Assembly: GCA_030847615.1 (NCBI GenBank) | Contig: JAUMIR010000002.1 | Coordinates: 202,227,809-202,291,808 of the forward strand | Reading direction: 5' to 3' | Source: Gambelia wislizenii | Lineage: Eukaryota > Chordata > Lepidosauria > Squamata > Crotaphytidae | Length of the DNA stretch: 64,000 nt | Part shown: in pieces, positions 1 to 11,644 of the stretch | Numbering within the stretch: the stretch's first letter is position 1 | Layout: each line of letters begins with the position of its first letter | Notes under the pieces: model-generated | Seen by the model: the letters and a program-made list of their open reading frames with translations, nothing else | Told to the model about the DNA's origin: nothing | The model's database searches: none | Program-made: the position numbers and the translations under genes

Positions 1-1560
1 AAAAAAATATGGTGAAGACTACAATGAAACCTTTGCTCCAGTGTAATCATGCACACAACTATTACAACTCTAAGTGTTGCTGCATCAAAGCAAATGCATG
101 TTCAACACCTAGATGGTAAAACAGCCTTCCTGTATGTTAATCTAGATGCAGAACTTTACATGGAACACCCCCCAGGACTTCAAGTTCCAGGGAAGGAACA
201 TCTTGTGAGAAAACTGCAAAAGAGCATTTATGGTTTGAAGAAGGCTACCAGAACATGGAGTGAGAAGCTGAACCAACTTTTTATCAAAGAAGGATTCACT
301 CTAGGCACTGTTGACAAATGTGTATACAAAAGGTTCAGAAATAATAAATGGACTTACAGTAAAAGCTATGTGTATGATCTTATCCTGTGTTGTCAAGACA
401 AGGCAGATAGTGAAGAGATAATCCAAAATCCAAAAAGAAATAGATATTGAAAATTTGGGAGCCATCTCACACTATCTCAAATAGAAAGGTGCAGTGGTGG
501 GGATTTCTTTCTTAATTAAAAGTAGAAGACAACTGATCATTCTATGATTCTATGATCTTGGTCTAAAAGATGCCTTGGTCTAAAAGATGCTAAAGTCATG
601 CCAATCCCAAAGGAAGTGGGTTTCTTAAGAAACACTGAAAAATCTGAACCTTTAAGAAATGGTGACAAGTACAGGACTGCAGTTGGCAAACTGCAGTTTG
701 GCAAACTGCAATAGTATACTAATTTCACCAGGCCTGACACTGCACATGCAATTGGAATAGTTAACTCTTCTACTGAAAGAGATCTTGCAGTCAAAAGAGT
801 GGCCAAATATTTAAAAGGAACTGCAGATCACAAACTGATGCTACCAGCCAATGAGCAACCCCAGCTGACAGGCTGTGCAGATGCAGGCTGGGCTGGAGAC
901 CTGGCAAACAGAGTCAACCAGAGGGAACCCGATTTTTCTATGGTGGAGGAGCGATAAGCTGATAAAGTAAGAAACAGTCTGCAACAGCTGATTCCTCCAT
1001 AGGGCCAGAATGCGTGTCTGCAAAAGCAGCCTGTAATAAAAATGAAGTGGCTGCATAGCCAGCATGGTATAGTGGGTTTGAACACTGGACTACCACTCTG
1101 GAAACCAGCCATGGAAACCCACTTGGGTGACCTTGGACAAGGCACACTCGCTCAGCCTCAGAGGAAGGCAAAGGCAACCCCCCTCTGAACAAATCTTACC
1201 AAGAAAACCCTGTGATAGGGCTGCCATAAATCAGAAATGTCTTGAAGGCACACAATAACAATAGCTTACTTTCAGACTTTGGGATAACAGAGCCCCAGCC
1301 AACTATTCTGTTGCAAGAATACTCAAAGCTGTATCAAGATTTCTGAGAGTGAGAAGCCACTCAAAAAGAATGTCGACATAGCCTTCCACAAGGTGCAACA
1401 ACTGTGTCAAGATGGGCTTGTTCAGGTAAAGTACAAGAGCAGAAAGTTATGACTGCTGACATCCTCACCAACCCTCTGCCAAAGACCTCTTCCGGAGACT
1501 TTGAGAAAAGATAAGAGTCATTGACTGGGGTGCAAGAGAATGAGAAGGGGAACTGCTGGA
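1..1560 (+). pseudogene. Ty1/copia-type retrotransposon pol remnant (RT-RNase H), interrupted by a SINE
   Basis: Broken copy of the 3' half of a copia polyprotein. A 133-codon frame at 49-450 carries copia reverse transcriptase features: QMHVQHLDGKTAFLY (the QxDVxxAFL block with D changed to H), the EHPPGL stretch and KSIYGLKKATRTW (the QSLYGLKQAPRxW block). After about 150 unalignable bases the reading resumes near 640 with YRTAVGKLQF, TRPDTAHAIG, KYLKGTADHKLML and CADAGWAGD, the copia RT/RNase H junction. A SINE splits the RNase H region, and beyond it about 1265-1500 resembles the terminal MTADILTNPLP motif. Stops and frameshifts show it is dead. Copia elements are scarce in vertebrates compared with gypsy, so the family is worth noting. 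The 5' part (gag, protease, integrase) lies off the window or is lost. Confidence 0.82.
1048..1264 (+). repeat. Sauria-type tRNA-derived SINE inside the copia RNase H region
   Basis: tRNA-like head with box B-like sequence around 1070-1110, a middle section containing CTCAGCCTCAGAGGAAGGCA, then ACCAAGAAAACCCTGTGATAGGG and a 3' end close to TCAGAAATGTCTTGAAGGCA followed by a CACACAATAACAATA tail. The tail block is of the kind shared with Bov-B/RTE LINEs, which supply the machinery for such SINEs. Copia RNase H similarity resumes directly after it, so it inserted into the retroelement. Confidence 0.85.
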
Positions 1561-1905
1561 AAAATTTTTCCGAACCAAGTATGCTCTTTAAACTCCTTTG
1601 CCCATTTGCTATTAGAACAATGGGGCTTTAGATAGTAAAGGTTTCCTGCATGCCTCTACCCTATACATGCTGTCTCTAGAACTTTCCCTATTTGCTTAGT
1701 TGCCCGTTGTGGGAATGTATCTAAGCAACCACACCATGTGACTAGAGAACCTTCCAGCTGTATTTGCAAGAAGGTAAAAGACTCTTTCCTCCCTTCCTCT
1801 CTCTTTCTGTCTCCCACCTCCCTTAAGATGGTGAGAACAGGCTCTGCTGAGCTGCTCCTCATTTTGAAACTTTCTTGTAGTTAGGGCTTATGCATTGCAT
1901 GTATA
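1553..1905 (+). mobile_element. Possible 3' LTR of the copia element
   Basis: The copia remnant ends with a purine-rich stretch (GAGAATGAGAAGGGGAA at about 1538-1554), as a polypurine tract would, and a TG dinucleotide follows. The next ~350 bases have no coding similarity and contain pyrimidine-rich runs. The right boundary is not visible and the left LTR is not in the window, so this is inference from position only. Confidence 0.3.
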
Positions 1906-1919
1906 TATGTTTGAATGTA

Positions 1920-2115
1920 CAGTAGGCCCTCCATATCTGTGGGGGTTTGGTTCCGGACTCCCCCCCCCCTGTGCATAACAAAACCATGGAGTCCCCTATT
2001 AATGAATGGTTGCCACCATTTTAGTTATGGGTGCCGCCATTTTAGGTATACGGCACCACCATTTTATGTATGCAGAAACAATCCATGGATGCTCGAATCT
2101 GTGGATATTGAAATG
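1920..2115 (+). mobile_element. Tigger/mariner-like non-autonomous DNA transposon, truncated
   Basis: Begins after a TA with CAGTAGGCCCTCCATATCTG, the terminal type also seen at 35720, 52216 and 54498. Internally it has AACAAAACCATGGAGTCCC and ends with GGATGCTCGAATCTGTGGAT. The matching right terminal repeat is missing, so the 3' end is lost or diverged. Confidence 0.6.
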
Positions 2116-3203
2116 CCACACACATCCTTTTTTTTAATGCAAAGTGAAAGTAGCATTACCAGCCACACATTTCCCGCAGGCAAACTCACTTCAGTGTAAA
2201 AGGGTGGTCCTGCTATGATCATATGTCCTATACTTCCCATTATTTTCAGCCACACATCTGTGGCTGCTCCATTTCCCCCCCTCCCATCATGCATATGAAA
2301 GATCCTCAGCCATCCTATTAAGCAAAACAGCAAGTTGTTTAAATGCCAATAAGCAGAGGTGCACTAATGCTGATATGCAAGTATCCATACAAATGCACCT
2401 TCAAAAAAATAAGTGACTGCACATCGGGAAAGCGAAAAAACAAATAGGGAAAGTAACCTTTCCTGGAGGGAATGATCAGGTGGCCACCTGGCCCACGTAA
2501 CCTTCCATCAACGTGTACCACCCCCCAACTCCACACCAAATTTGACTTGTACTGCAGGCACCCTTACAAGAAACCAGTTTTTCTGTGAAGGTGGAAGGTA
2601 GAAGGTCATTTAAAAAAAAACCTGGATGTAAGCCCCCAGGTGTGAAATAAAACCGTATTAATTTTGAATCCTCAAGAATGTAATGTGTTCTACTGGCACC
2701 AGGTACAAGGTGAGTAAAGATTTTTTTTTTTGCCAGTGTAGACAACCCCTGAATCTTAATTGAACCAGTCTTCATCTTTCCCAGAAAAAGGAACACCCTG
2801 GGAAAGCTAACACCCCAGGAATCTACTTCTAATCCAACAACACTGAGTAGGTAACTAAGTGTGAGGATTGAAATCCAGCTCTGTGATCTTAATTAAGATA
2901 TTTTATTTTGTGGCCTTGTGAAGGGGATTTTTAACCCTTTCAGGTTCATGAATGGAGTCGGATCGTAGATTGGGCCCCAGCACTTTATTTAATGATACAG
3001 TGCAGGGGGAGGGGACACAGGCGTAGCCCAGGGTTCCACCCTGAATAAGAAATGTATTCCTACAAAAACATGTAGTCTGTGAAAGAAACCACCCATTCAT
3101 TGTAAGCCTACATCACATAGCTGGAGAAGGAGAGACCGGGGGGGTGGGGGGGATGAGAACGGGAGATAAGAGAAATTGAATTTTCTTGTTCAGCAAGGGA
3201 ATT
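2116..3203. other. No gene seen
   Basis: Nothing recognisable. Short open frames on both strands lack conserved motifs. Contains simple A/T and G runs (for example the G-rich stretch near 3140). Confidence 0.5.
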
Positions 3204-3210
3204 ATTTTGA

Positions 3211-3627
3211 AAATCCACAAACACCTGGACAACTTCAATAGAAAAGAAGAAACTCTTAAAGTAAACAAAGTTTGGCTACCAGTGCTGAAAAAACCCCAAA
3301 TCAAAACTCAACACATGCAAATAAACTTCACCTAGGGACAGGGGGATTTCCAGTAGACAATGGACCATTAGCCAAATAGACACTAATCCTCCTTGCGTAT
3401 CTCCTCCCAGGAACTAGCCATTGAAATACACAAATGTACATATCCTCTCAAACAGGGGCTTAAGGTATATAAACCCTACACCCCCCTACCCAACCAATAT
3501 CTGAAGATGCCAGCCACAGATGCAGGCGAAACGTCAGGAATAAACTCTTCCAGAACACAGCCACACAGCCCAGAAAAAAACCATGGAAAACCTATGGATA
3601 CTGGCTGTGAAAGCCTTTGACTTCACA
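3211..3627 (+). mobile_element. Penelope-like element (PLE), 3' end fragment
   Basis: 5'-truncated copy of the PLE family that also forms the 23.6-30.06 kb block: it begins inside the endonuclease C-terminal coding region (AAATCCACAAACACCTGGAC) and continues through CCAGCCACAGATGCAGGCGA to the terminal GTGAAAGCCTTTGACTTCAC extension. ATTTTGA occurs immediately before (3204-3210) and immediately after (3628-3634) and may be a 7-bp target-site duplication. Confidence 0.85.
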
Positions 3628-4455
3628 ATTTTGAGAAAGTTGTTAACAGTCTGTTTTTGGCTGGAAACTCACCTTTTCTATTCTGTATAAATAGAAGGTG
3701 CTTTGTTGGGACTGTTTTGCAAAACTTATTACACTGGTCTACTTTGACAAGTGGCAGCAACTGAGCAACAATTTGTATTTGTATTTTATGGTGACATTTG
3801 AATTAGAGAGCTAGCTTCTAGGGATATAAATATTATTTTTTTTTTAAAAGGTAAGATACAAATATCTTGGGAAGATTATTGTAGATTTTTCCTTGGAGAG
3901 AGCATGGGCAGGGCAGGCCCTACCCTTAGGCAAAGTGAGAAAGATGCTGAGGAGCAGCTGTGCAGCCATGTCTCTTGAGCCCCCTGGGCATTCTCTTTTT
4001 GGAGGAGAGAGCCTTGTGTATTACAAAGCATCTCCTCCACACCCAAAACTAGCCTGTAGCACCCAGGCCTGCTGGAGGACACAGTCACATTGCCACTATT
4101 GAAAGAAGATTCATCTACCAGTTCACTCAGCTTCTGTAGGTATGTGGAACTGAGGGTAGGGTAGGGTGCCATTTGTCAAATGTCTCAGGCACCAGAATAA
4201 CTTGGACCAGCTCTGACTATGACTTCCTGCACTTCAAAAACCACCACTAAGCCCATACTCAGCTTATCTCTATGTATATACTCTGCCCATCCTGTCTTAT
4301 ATTTATATTTGCTTTGGCTGATGAAATAGGTAAAAACTTAATTAGATAAAATCTACGGGTATGCAGAGAAATACGGTATATAGCAGGCATGGGGAACTTG
4401 TAGCTGTTTTTGTAGCCCTGCCCCTGAAGTTGGGGCCATGCCATCAAGTTATGGT
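3628..4455. other. No gene seen
   Basis: Unrecognised unique or old repetitive DNA with a T-rich run near 3838. Two overlapping short open frames (3876-4172 minus, 3893-4102 plus) carry no family motif. Confidence 0.5.
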
Positions 4456-4701
4456 TGTGTTGTTGTTGTTGTTTGCCTTCCAGTCATTTCCAACTTACAG
4501 CAAACCTAAGGCAAACCTATCATGGAGTTTACTTGGGAAGATTTGTTCGGGGGGGGGGAGTTGCCATTGCCTTCCCCTGAGGCTGAGAGTGTGTGACTTG
4601 CCCAAGGACACCCAGTGGGTTTCCATGGCTGAGCAGGGATTTGAACCCTGATCTCCAGAGTCATAGTCCAACACTCAAGCCACTACACCATGCTGGCTAT
4701 T
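4456..4701 (-). repeat. Sauria-type SINE, near full length
   Basis: Reverse-strand copy: starts on the plus strand with TTGTTGTTGTTGTTTGCCTT (the tail), continues through CTTACTTGGGAAGATTTGTTC-like and GCCTTCCCCTGAGGCTGAGA blocks and ends with the tRNA-like head (GGGATTTGAACCCTGATCTC box B, then ACTCAAGCCACTACACCATG). It contains a G run near 4549. Confidence 0.88.
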
Positions 4702-5423
4702 GTGGTTGTATAGTACTATAAAAATCCAAACAAACGAGCAAGCAAGCAGCACATTTTCCTGCTAAGCCAAGGCACTCTGAAGAGGGAGGGTTCTTTTACA
4801 GGTGAACTGTGCTTCCCACAGTCTATTCTGATTATATCCTACCATATTATATTTTGTTATGGGGAGTAAGTTTGAATATATGACTGTCTAAAGCCACAAA
4901 AAGGCCTGCCCCCCAAGATTACTTTGGACCAATACTAGGAGAATCCTGGAGGTGGAATACAGAACTTTCAGAGCCTGATAAGCATTTTAAAGCGTTGTGA
5001 GTTGAGATGAGTAGTCAAGACACTTAGTGGACACTTTGCCAATATGCTATTGACCAGACTTATCTGGAGAGCAGGCTACTGCTGTGATAAGCCCATTGAC
5101 TTGCAGCTAATTCGAATCAGACCCTGCCTTATAGGCAACTGAGACGTTTCTCTAATCCAAAGAGAAGGAGGGCAAGTCCAGCTATCCTCCAGATTGGGTT
5201 GTCAGTGTGGGAAACACCTAGGTTAAACTTTAAATTGCATTGTCAGATGAGGTGAAATAGTTTCTCTCTCTCCTCACACCAATATAGGCTTCAAAGGCAG
5301 AATGAATCTAAGATTTTATTTAGAGGGAGCTGCACTTTTAATGCAATAGAAGTAGGTTAGGCTTTTGTTTTGCTTCCACATTCTGCCTTAGAACACATTT
5401 CCATTCAGAAACAGAGAACAATG
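4702..5423. other. No gene seen
   Basis: No recognisable coding region or repeat family. Confidence 0.45.
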
Positions 5424-5565
5424 TAGTGGTGATGGTGGTTGTTATATGCCTTCAAGTCAAATCTGACTTATGGTGATGCTGCCTTAGGGTTTTTGCTGCA
5501 AGATTTATTCAGAGGAGGTTTGCATTGCCTTCTTCTTAGGCTAAGAGAGTGTACCTTTGCCTGGA
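5424..5565 (-). repeat. Sauria-type SINE, 3' half
   Basis: Plus-strand text ATGCCTTCAAGTCAAATCTG is the reverse complement of the SINE 3' block; TTATTCAGAGGAGGTTTGCA and CTTCTTAGGCTAAGAGAGTG follow. The tRNA-like head is missing. Confidence 0.75.
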
Positions 5566-5576
5566 GAACCCTAGTT

Positions 5577-5634
5577 CTTGGAGCCCTCATCCCAAACTGA
5601 AGCCACTTGGAGCCCTCATCCCAAACTGAAGACA
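5577..5634. repeat. Two-copy tandem repeat of about 28 bp
   Basis: TTGGAGCCCTCATCCCAAAC followed by TGAAGCCAC is repeated back to back; the second copy reads TGAAGACAC. It sits next to the broken end of the SINE. Confidence 0.75.
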
Positions 5635-5639
5635 CTGGC

Positions 5640-6485
5640 TTTTTTTCAGTATGGCAGTGCTGAAGAAAAAATGGAGGGCACCATGTAATAAGAAAAAGAG
5701 CAAGCCAGGCAACTGGCAAGAGATCCCAGTAGGAGTGGATGAAAGGAGTAGAGGCCTGGATGGTGAAATGAGCATGGTGACAGAAAAGCTGGTGCCAAAA
5801 TTCAGTGGGGCAGCTGGTGATGAGGGGAAAAGAGAGTCTCACTAATATGGATATGTATGTGAATAAGAGGGGTGAGTGAGAGAGAAAAGAGAAAGAAATG
5901 CATGATAACTTCTTGACACTTTCAGGAAATGATGGGGAGTGGTGCCATTGATCTCTTGACTCCCCTAGCTAACAGCTGCACCTTTCTCTTTATCTTGTTT
6001 TCCTCATTCCCAGATCTCTGCTTTCTTCTCTCTTTCCTCCCAGCTCTGTGGTCCTTCAGCCACTGAAGCCGTAGAGCTCAGGAGGAAGACGGGCACAGTT
6101 TATGAGCACCAATTTGCCAGTTGCTTCCAGCTAGTAATTTTCCAAAGGCTGAGCAGTGGTGGCACTTGGCAGGAGCAGATAAACTTATGCCTGTCACAGG
6201 CCTGATGGGGCCCAGGAGGGCCATGGAACCATTTCCTTGTCAGTAAGGGACAGAAGAACAAGTTCTGTTTTGACAAATGGTGGGTATTAGTATAGGATGG
6301 TCATGGGAAACAAAACAAAACAAAACCTTTTTTCAAAACCTGGAGTGGATTAATTTATAGAAGGGACAGGGCAACTCCTTCCTCTTTCTTCATGTTCTTC
6401 AATTCCTATTATTCTATACATCTCTATGATGAGAGTAGTTTAGTCTGGGATTTCCAACTGAGAAAGTACAGGCTGTGCATTAAGA
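5640..6485. other. No gene seen
   Basis: No convincing coding region or recognised repeat. Confidence 0.45.
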
Positions 6486-6489
6486 TGTC

Positions 6490-6627
6490 AGTCAGGGATG
6501 GGGATCCTGTGGCCTTCCAGATATTGATGAACTGCAATTCCTGTCATGCCTCCCCTTTGGACAGCCTGGTTAGGGCTGATGAGAAACTGAGTCCAACAAC
6601 AGACAGAGGGCCATAGATTCCCTGGCC
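6490..6627 (+). mobile_element. Palindromic hAT-type MITE
   Basis: CAGGGATGGGGATCCTGTGG and CCTTCCAGATATTGATGAAC at the left are mirrored by GAGTCCAACAACAGACAGAG and GGGCCATAGATTCCCTGGCC at the right. This is the short foldback family with a body of the type ACTCCCATCAGCC that recurs in the window (7250, 16950, 51640, 52030). Confidence 0.6.
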
Positions 6628-6644
6628 CTGATGTAGGTTTATCA

Positions 6645-6956
6645 GCTCTGGATACAACAAGGCTTGTTTTCTGCTGCTCCAGAGACTGGAACACGGAGCA
6701 ATGGATGCAAGCTCCAGGAACAGAGATTCCACCTCAACATTAGGAGGAACTTTCTGACAGTAAGAGCTGTTTGGCAGTGGAACACACTCCCTCAGAGTGT
6801 GGTGGGGTCTCCTTCCTTGGAGGTCTTTAAACAGAGGCTGGATGGCCATCTGTCAGGGATGCTTTGATCGTGATTTCATGCGTGGCAGGGGGTTGGACTG
6901 GATGGCCCTCGTGGTCTCTTCCAACGCTGCAATTCTATGATTCTATGATTCTGTGA
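6645..6956 (+). mobile_element. CR1 LINE, 3' end
   Basis: Closely matches the last ~300 bp of the larger CR1 at 25079-27105: the end of ORF2 (AAPETGTRSNGCKLQEQRFH, then FKQRLDGHLSGML), GGGGGTTGGACTGGATGGCC and an ATTCTATG-type octamer tail. Severe 5' truncation is typical of CR1. Confidence 0.92.
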
Positions 6957-9074
6957 ACTGCAACCAGTAGTGGCTGACAACTACTGAGGCTGGAAGAGCA
7001 AGAGTAGGGTCATAGATCTATTTGTGACCCAAACTCCTCCCTTGCACAGTCTAATAACCCTTGCTGGTTAGATGGGTAGTGGATAGTGCCCCATTTGACC
7101 CAGCAGTTAAGACCACATGCTTGACTACAACAGCTTCACTGGACTAGAGGATCTGCCACACCCATCTTCTATTTCCATGTCTCTCCCATGCTCACACCAC
7201 AACACAACTCCAGACAGAGCTTGGGACAGCTACTTTTTTGGATGGTGAGAATCCTCCAGCCAGCATGGCCTTTGGCTGGGAGTTATAGTCTAACAAAATA
7301 ATTTCCCCAAGCTCTCATCGAAATATACTCTGCTAGTGGCAGAGGTGGGTGATGATACAATTGAGCAAATGAGTGGGTGATAGTGTTTCTCGATGCTCTT
7401 TTTCTGCTCTGGGTATGTTGTTAAAGCAGCTACAGTGTGAGCAAAGAGCTGGCAGTTCCAGTTATTACATGCTCATGCTGTGGCTGGCAGACATATTGGG
7501 AAATATGGGCACACTCGTATGGGAAAGGAGTAAAGAATAAGAGAAAGGGGCAAAAGGCAATTTGTAACTGGAGCTTAAGAAGGTAACTGGAAAAAAAATG
7601 GTTTATTTAGATATGTACTCTATTCATTGCAGAAATTTTCCAGAGGTCAGTGCTCATAACCTGGCCACTGAATAGACAAAATCACATGGAAAACTAAAAG
7701 ATCAGGAGCTTAGTTTAAAAGACTTTTTCTGGAAATTTTCTTAATAAGTATTATTGCTTCAGGTTCATGTGTTTATTTCAGTCATCTTTGTCATCTCTCC
7801 TTACAGTTTAACACATCTCAAACCTGTTACAGAAAGCCCTTGTGGCTGGGAGGCAATACAGAAATACTTTAAATGACATTAAATAAGATAAAATTAAAAT
7901 GAATGAGGATACACCAATGCCAATAATAGCATATGATATTTTTAAAAAGTGATAATTAAAAAAAAGAAACCCTCAGTCCTGCATCTTGATTCTGAGATAG
8001 TTCTCCAGGTATACATCCTCTGCCTCTATTGTATACCTGAGTTTCATTGCTTACAAACAAGGCAGATAACCCTGTTCACTCATCTTGACATGGACAAATC
8101 AAATAATGAGATTTATTAAAACACTTCAGGCATGCACAACAGCAGCTCAGCAGACTATCCTATAATGGCAAATTCAGTTAGTCCTTCCGAAACCTCACTG
8201 TGAGTGTCTTAGCAAAATTCCTTAAATGCCCAAGGATGGATTGACCAGAGCTTTCCCAAACCAGAGTCTAGTAACTTTGCCAAACAAACAAACAACTTTG
8301 AAATAATCAGCCTCAGTATTGGCTCTGGGGTCAATAGATTCCACTTTCCAGATGCCACCAAATCCCAGTCTGCTGAAAGGGTGCTGAGTCCTTCAGACTG
8401 GCTCTCAGCTCCTCAGAAATGAATATTTTCTTTCCTCCAGAGGGCAGTCAGTCAAATAAACTAACAACACACTGCTCCCAAAAACCAAGAGCAACAACAC
8501 ATGGTAGTCAGCAGCACTCTGTTGTTTCTTTTTGATGCAACACTGTTGTAAGCATGAACTTACTACTGTCAATAGAGCACTCTCCCTTTTGCTAACAGTC
8601 TGCCCCCAAGGATGAAGTTTGAATCAACCTTGGAATATGGGAGCTTCTTGCAAAATAAATAAAGATGCTTACTAGAGTGGCCATGAATCCTCCTTTACAG
8701 AAAGCAGTCCTCTGTTTGAAAGGCTGTCCAGCTGAAATCAATTTTAAAGATAGATAACCATCAGAAGAGAAAGCAGGCAGGGGCCTCAGAGTTGCCCACC
8801 AATGGAAGATCACAACGGTACAGCAGTCTGAGGAGGTACACAGCTCGCTTGGACACAATCTGCCCCACCAGAGTGAAATGGATTGTATTTCTAAATAGGT
8901 TATAAAAAGTAAGCCTGAATTTGCTTCTGTATGCATTAATTAGCATATTCAGCTTTTGTGCAAATGTGAGTCCTTGTTTTGGCTATGCATTTTTCTGGGG
9001 GCGGGGGGCGGGGTAATGTCCTTGCCACATATGAGATATTGTGAATGACACTCTCAGCCTTGGCTGTACTGGCT
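6957..9074. other. No gene seen
   Basis: About 2.1 kb of low-complexity and unrecognised DNA. Around 7225-7310 is a degraded copy of the palindromic MITE family (GCTGGGAGTTATAGTCTAAC). A 114-codon minus-strand frame (8592-8936) has no recognisable motif. Confidence 0.5.
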
Positions 9075-9365
9075 GAGACTTCTGGGAGTTGAAGTCCAAA
9101 ACACCTGAGGCAGGGCTGGTTTAAGGCACCAGCGGCGTCAGCATCCGCAGGGGGCCCCATCATTGTGGGGGCCCCATAGTAACCCTCCTCCTGCAAAAAC
9201 ATTATTAGTAATAATCTGAATATCCTGTACTGTGAGTAGCTTAGGCTGATTTAGGTTACATTGACCTGAGATAAACATATGGGGTCCCCAAAATAAAGCA
9301 TTGCAGGGGCCCCCAAAATTCTTTAAACCAGTCCTACCTGGAGGACCAAAGGTTGCGAACCACTG
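9075..9365. mobile_element. Old MITE interrupted by a younger hAT MITE
   Basis: The outer repeat, CTGGGAGTTGAAGTCCAAAA then CACCTG, is cut by the hAT MITE at 9111-9336 and resumes with GAGGACCAAAGGTTGCGAAC and CACTG. The two halves join into one continuous copy of the palindromic MITE end. Confidence 0.7.
9111..9336 (+). mobile_element. hAT-type MITE, 226 bp
   Basis: Left terminus CAGGGCTGGTTTAAGGCACC is the inverse of the right terminus CTTTAAACCAGTCCTA, an hAT-style CAGGG terminal repeat. The 8 bp after it are CCTGGAGG; before it stands CCTGAGG, the same target copy with one base lost. A second copy of the same element lies at 49580-49776. Confidence 0.85.
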
Positions 9366-10950
9366 CGAGTCTAAGCCATTCTGTTAAGTCCAGACTTATA
9401 AACTCCCTTTGGGGTTGTCCACACGGTGAAAATACCGCTCACAGAATTTCGCTCAGAAAACAAGCTGTCTTAATGGGATCCTGCATTGTCTTGTATTGTG
9501 AAAGAGGAAGGCCAAAAAGTATGCAAGAAAAGCCCTTGTGGCTTTTCCTAACTTTTTTTAAAAATGCGAGGATGCGCATTTCCGCTCATTAAGACAAGCT
9601 ATTCAACAGGTCTCGCTTCCTCATATAAGAGGAAGCGCAAACCTGATTGGCTGGATGAGCCCAAGTGGTGGGGCTGGGTTACAGGGCAAGTGCCCACTGC
9701 AGCCATTTTTTTACCAGAGTGATCGGGGATCAGGGAAGGTAGGAGGGTGGCTGTTATCCTCTCCCCCTTTCCCTGGTCCCCAGTGCCACAGCCGCTGTTG
9801 TCCCACCACCGCGGAAAGTGAAGGAAGGAAGGAGGGCTCACTCACCTCCTCTCCCTTCCCTGTTTCTCTCCCACCCTGCCATCTGTAGTATGTGGGGAAA
9901 TAATCATTGTAATGTAAAAGCAATCTTGTGTACCTCATTCACATCCTAAGATAAGTCTAGGGTTTTTTCCCTGCATGCCTTTTGTTCTCCTAAGTTCCCT
10001 TTCTCTTATTTCACTGGGCACTTCCAGCCAACTGGAGTGCTGGGTCATTCCACACATGACCTAATTTAAATTTTATTGCTGTGTGTAAGTTATTCTCTTT
10101 TAAGTTTGAGTCTCCATGAGGCTGGAGCCATCTTAAGCCTCATGGAGCATCTTAAGCCATCTTTCCTGTAACCATGCCATGATGTTTTACCATCTAGCCT
10201 TCTACTACTGTAGGCTGGTGAGTTTTCCTACCCTAAATATTTTTAGTCAGTTAGGAACCTCTTTTTAAAGTTTGTTTTAGTATGTAGATTGAGATTGATA
10301 TACCTTCAGTAAACCTTTGGTTTGTATTTTAAACTGACTCCTTTGTTTTGTAATGAGTCTAATTTAACTGGGTGATCCCAGACCTCTGAACACACTTTTC
10401 TCTTAAATGTTAATTGAGCTTAAGTCAGCCTTCTTAAGTTGCACTCTGCATGAAGTTAAAAGTAAATGAATGCTTTTTTAAAACTCTCTTTTTTAAAGGA
10501 GATAATTCTTGTTGCTTTTAAAAGGACTAGATCCTGGAATTGTTAATACAATTTTATTTTTTAGACTCATTACCGCTACACCATCCTGCTGTCCCCACAC
10601 CAGAGCTGTCATCCATGCAAAGTTTATGGGGGTTGCTGAGCAAAAACCCACCATCAAGACAAGTCGCAGCTGCTGCAACTTGCTTTTTTTGCTGGGCACT
10701 ACATTTGGAGGATGGGTTTGTGTAGACAAGCCCTTTTGTCTCACAAAGGAATCACTTTCCCATTACTTAGGGAATTTCAACTGCCTGAAGCGGTTCAGCC
10801 CAGCATTTTCCTTCTCATGGTCAAATGCATATTCCAGTCAAATGCTGCAGCAGTTATTAGCACTCCTTTAAGACATAAGATGTCCTTCTTGGAGGGGTTG
10901 GTGGTAGAGGTGTTTGATTCAGCCAGCTGCTGGAAGATGGGACAATTAAT
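9366..10950. other. No gene seen
   Basis: 9404-9610 contains a loosely inverted motif (CTTAATG near 9471, CATTAAG near 9587). 9885-10395 has an LTR-like feel (TG start, AGTAAACC then TGACTCC) but no terminal repeat or target duplication could be shown. No coding exon recognised. Confidence 0.4.
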
Positions 10951-10954
10951 AGTA

Positions 10955-11640
10955 CTGTAATTTACATTTTAAAATGACAGATTCATGTACAATTAGGTTC
11001 AGAAATAATTGGAGACTGATGCTAATTTTGTTATTTCAGCTGTTTACCAAAATAAATTCAAGTTACAGTTAAATAATGAATATGGGCTCAAAGTGCAATC
11101 TCTCAGCTTTAAATTGAGGGTATTCACATCCAGATTGGAGGAAGGGTTTAGAAATTACAGCTCTTTAACATGTAGCACCCTCTTTTTCAAGGGACCAAAA
11201 GTAATTGGACAATTGATTCAAAAGCTGTTTCATGGAGAGGTGTGGGCTATTCCTTCATTATTCCTTCATCAATTAAGCAGGTAAAAGGTCTGGAGTTGAT
11301 TCCAGTTGTGGCATTCGCATTTGGAATCTGTTGCTGTGAACCCACAACATGCGGTCAAAACTTAGGAGCTCTGAATGTGAGTGAAACAGGCCATCCTTAG
11401 ACTGCAAAAAATAAATAAATAAAAATAAAAGAGATAGCAAGAACATTAGGAGTGGCCAAATCAACAGTTTGGTATATTCTGAGAAAAACAGATGCACCAT
11501 TGAGCTCTGCAACACAACAAGGCCTGGGCGTCCATGGAAGACAACAGTGGTAGATGATTATAGCATTCTTTCAATGGTGAAGAAAAGCCCCTTTGCAACA
11601 TCCAGCCAAGTAATGGGCATTACATTCAGACCAACTTTCT
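10955..11640 (+). pseudogene. Tc1-like DNA transposon remnant, 5' part of transposase
   Basis: About 300 bp of apparent 5' terminal/UTR sequence precedes a degraded transposase start near 11340. Out-of-frame segments still read as a Tc1 helix-turn-helix region: a GVAKSTVWYILRK-like stretch near 11450-11495, then a GRPWKTTVVDD-like linker near 11525-11555. In Tc1 transposases this SKSTVSRILK...GRPRKTT arrangement joins the two DNA-binding domains. The catalytic DDE part is absent, and an AAATAAATAAATAAAA run interrupts the frame. Truncated and dead. Confidence 0.75.
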
Positions 11641-11644
11641 AGAG

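Noticed and set aside
537..556. CR1 octamer tail (ATTCTATG repeats) inside the copia remnant
   Set aside because: Only about 18 bp of octamer-like sequence without any other CR1 3' UTR; could be chance or a remnant too short to call.
9885..10395. Possible solo LTR
   Set aside because: TG start and a poly(A)-signal-like stretch are suggestive, but no matching inverted terminus or target duplication was found.
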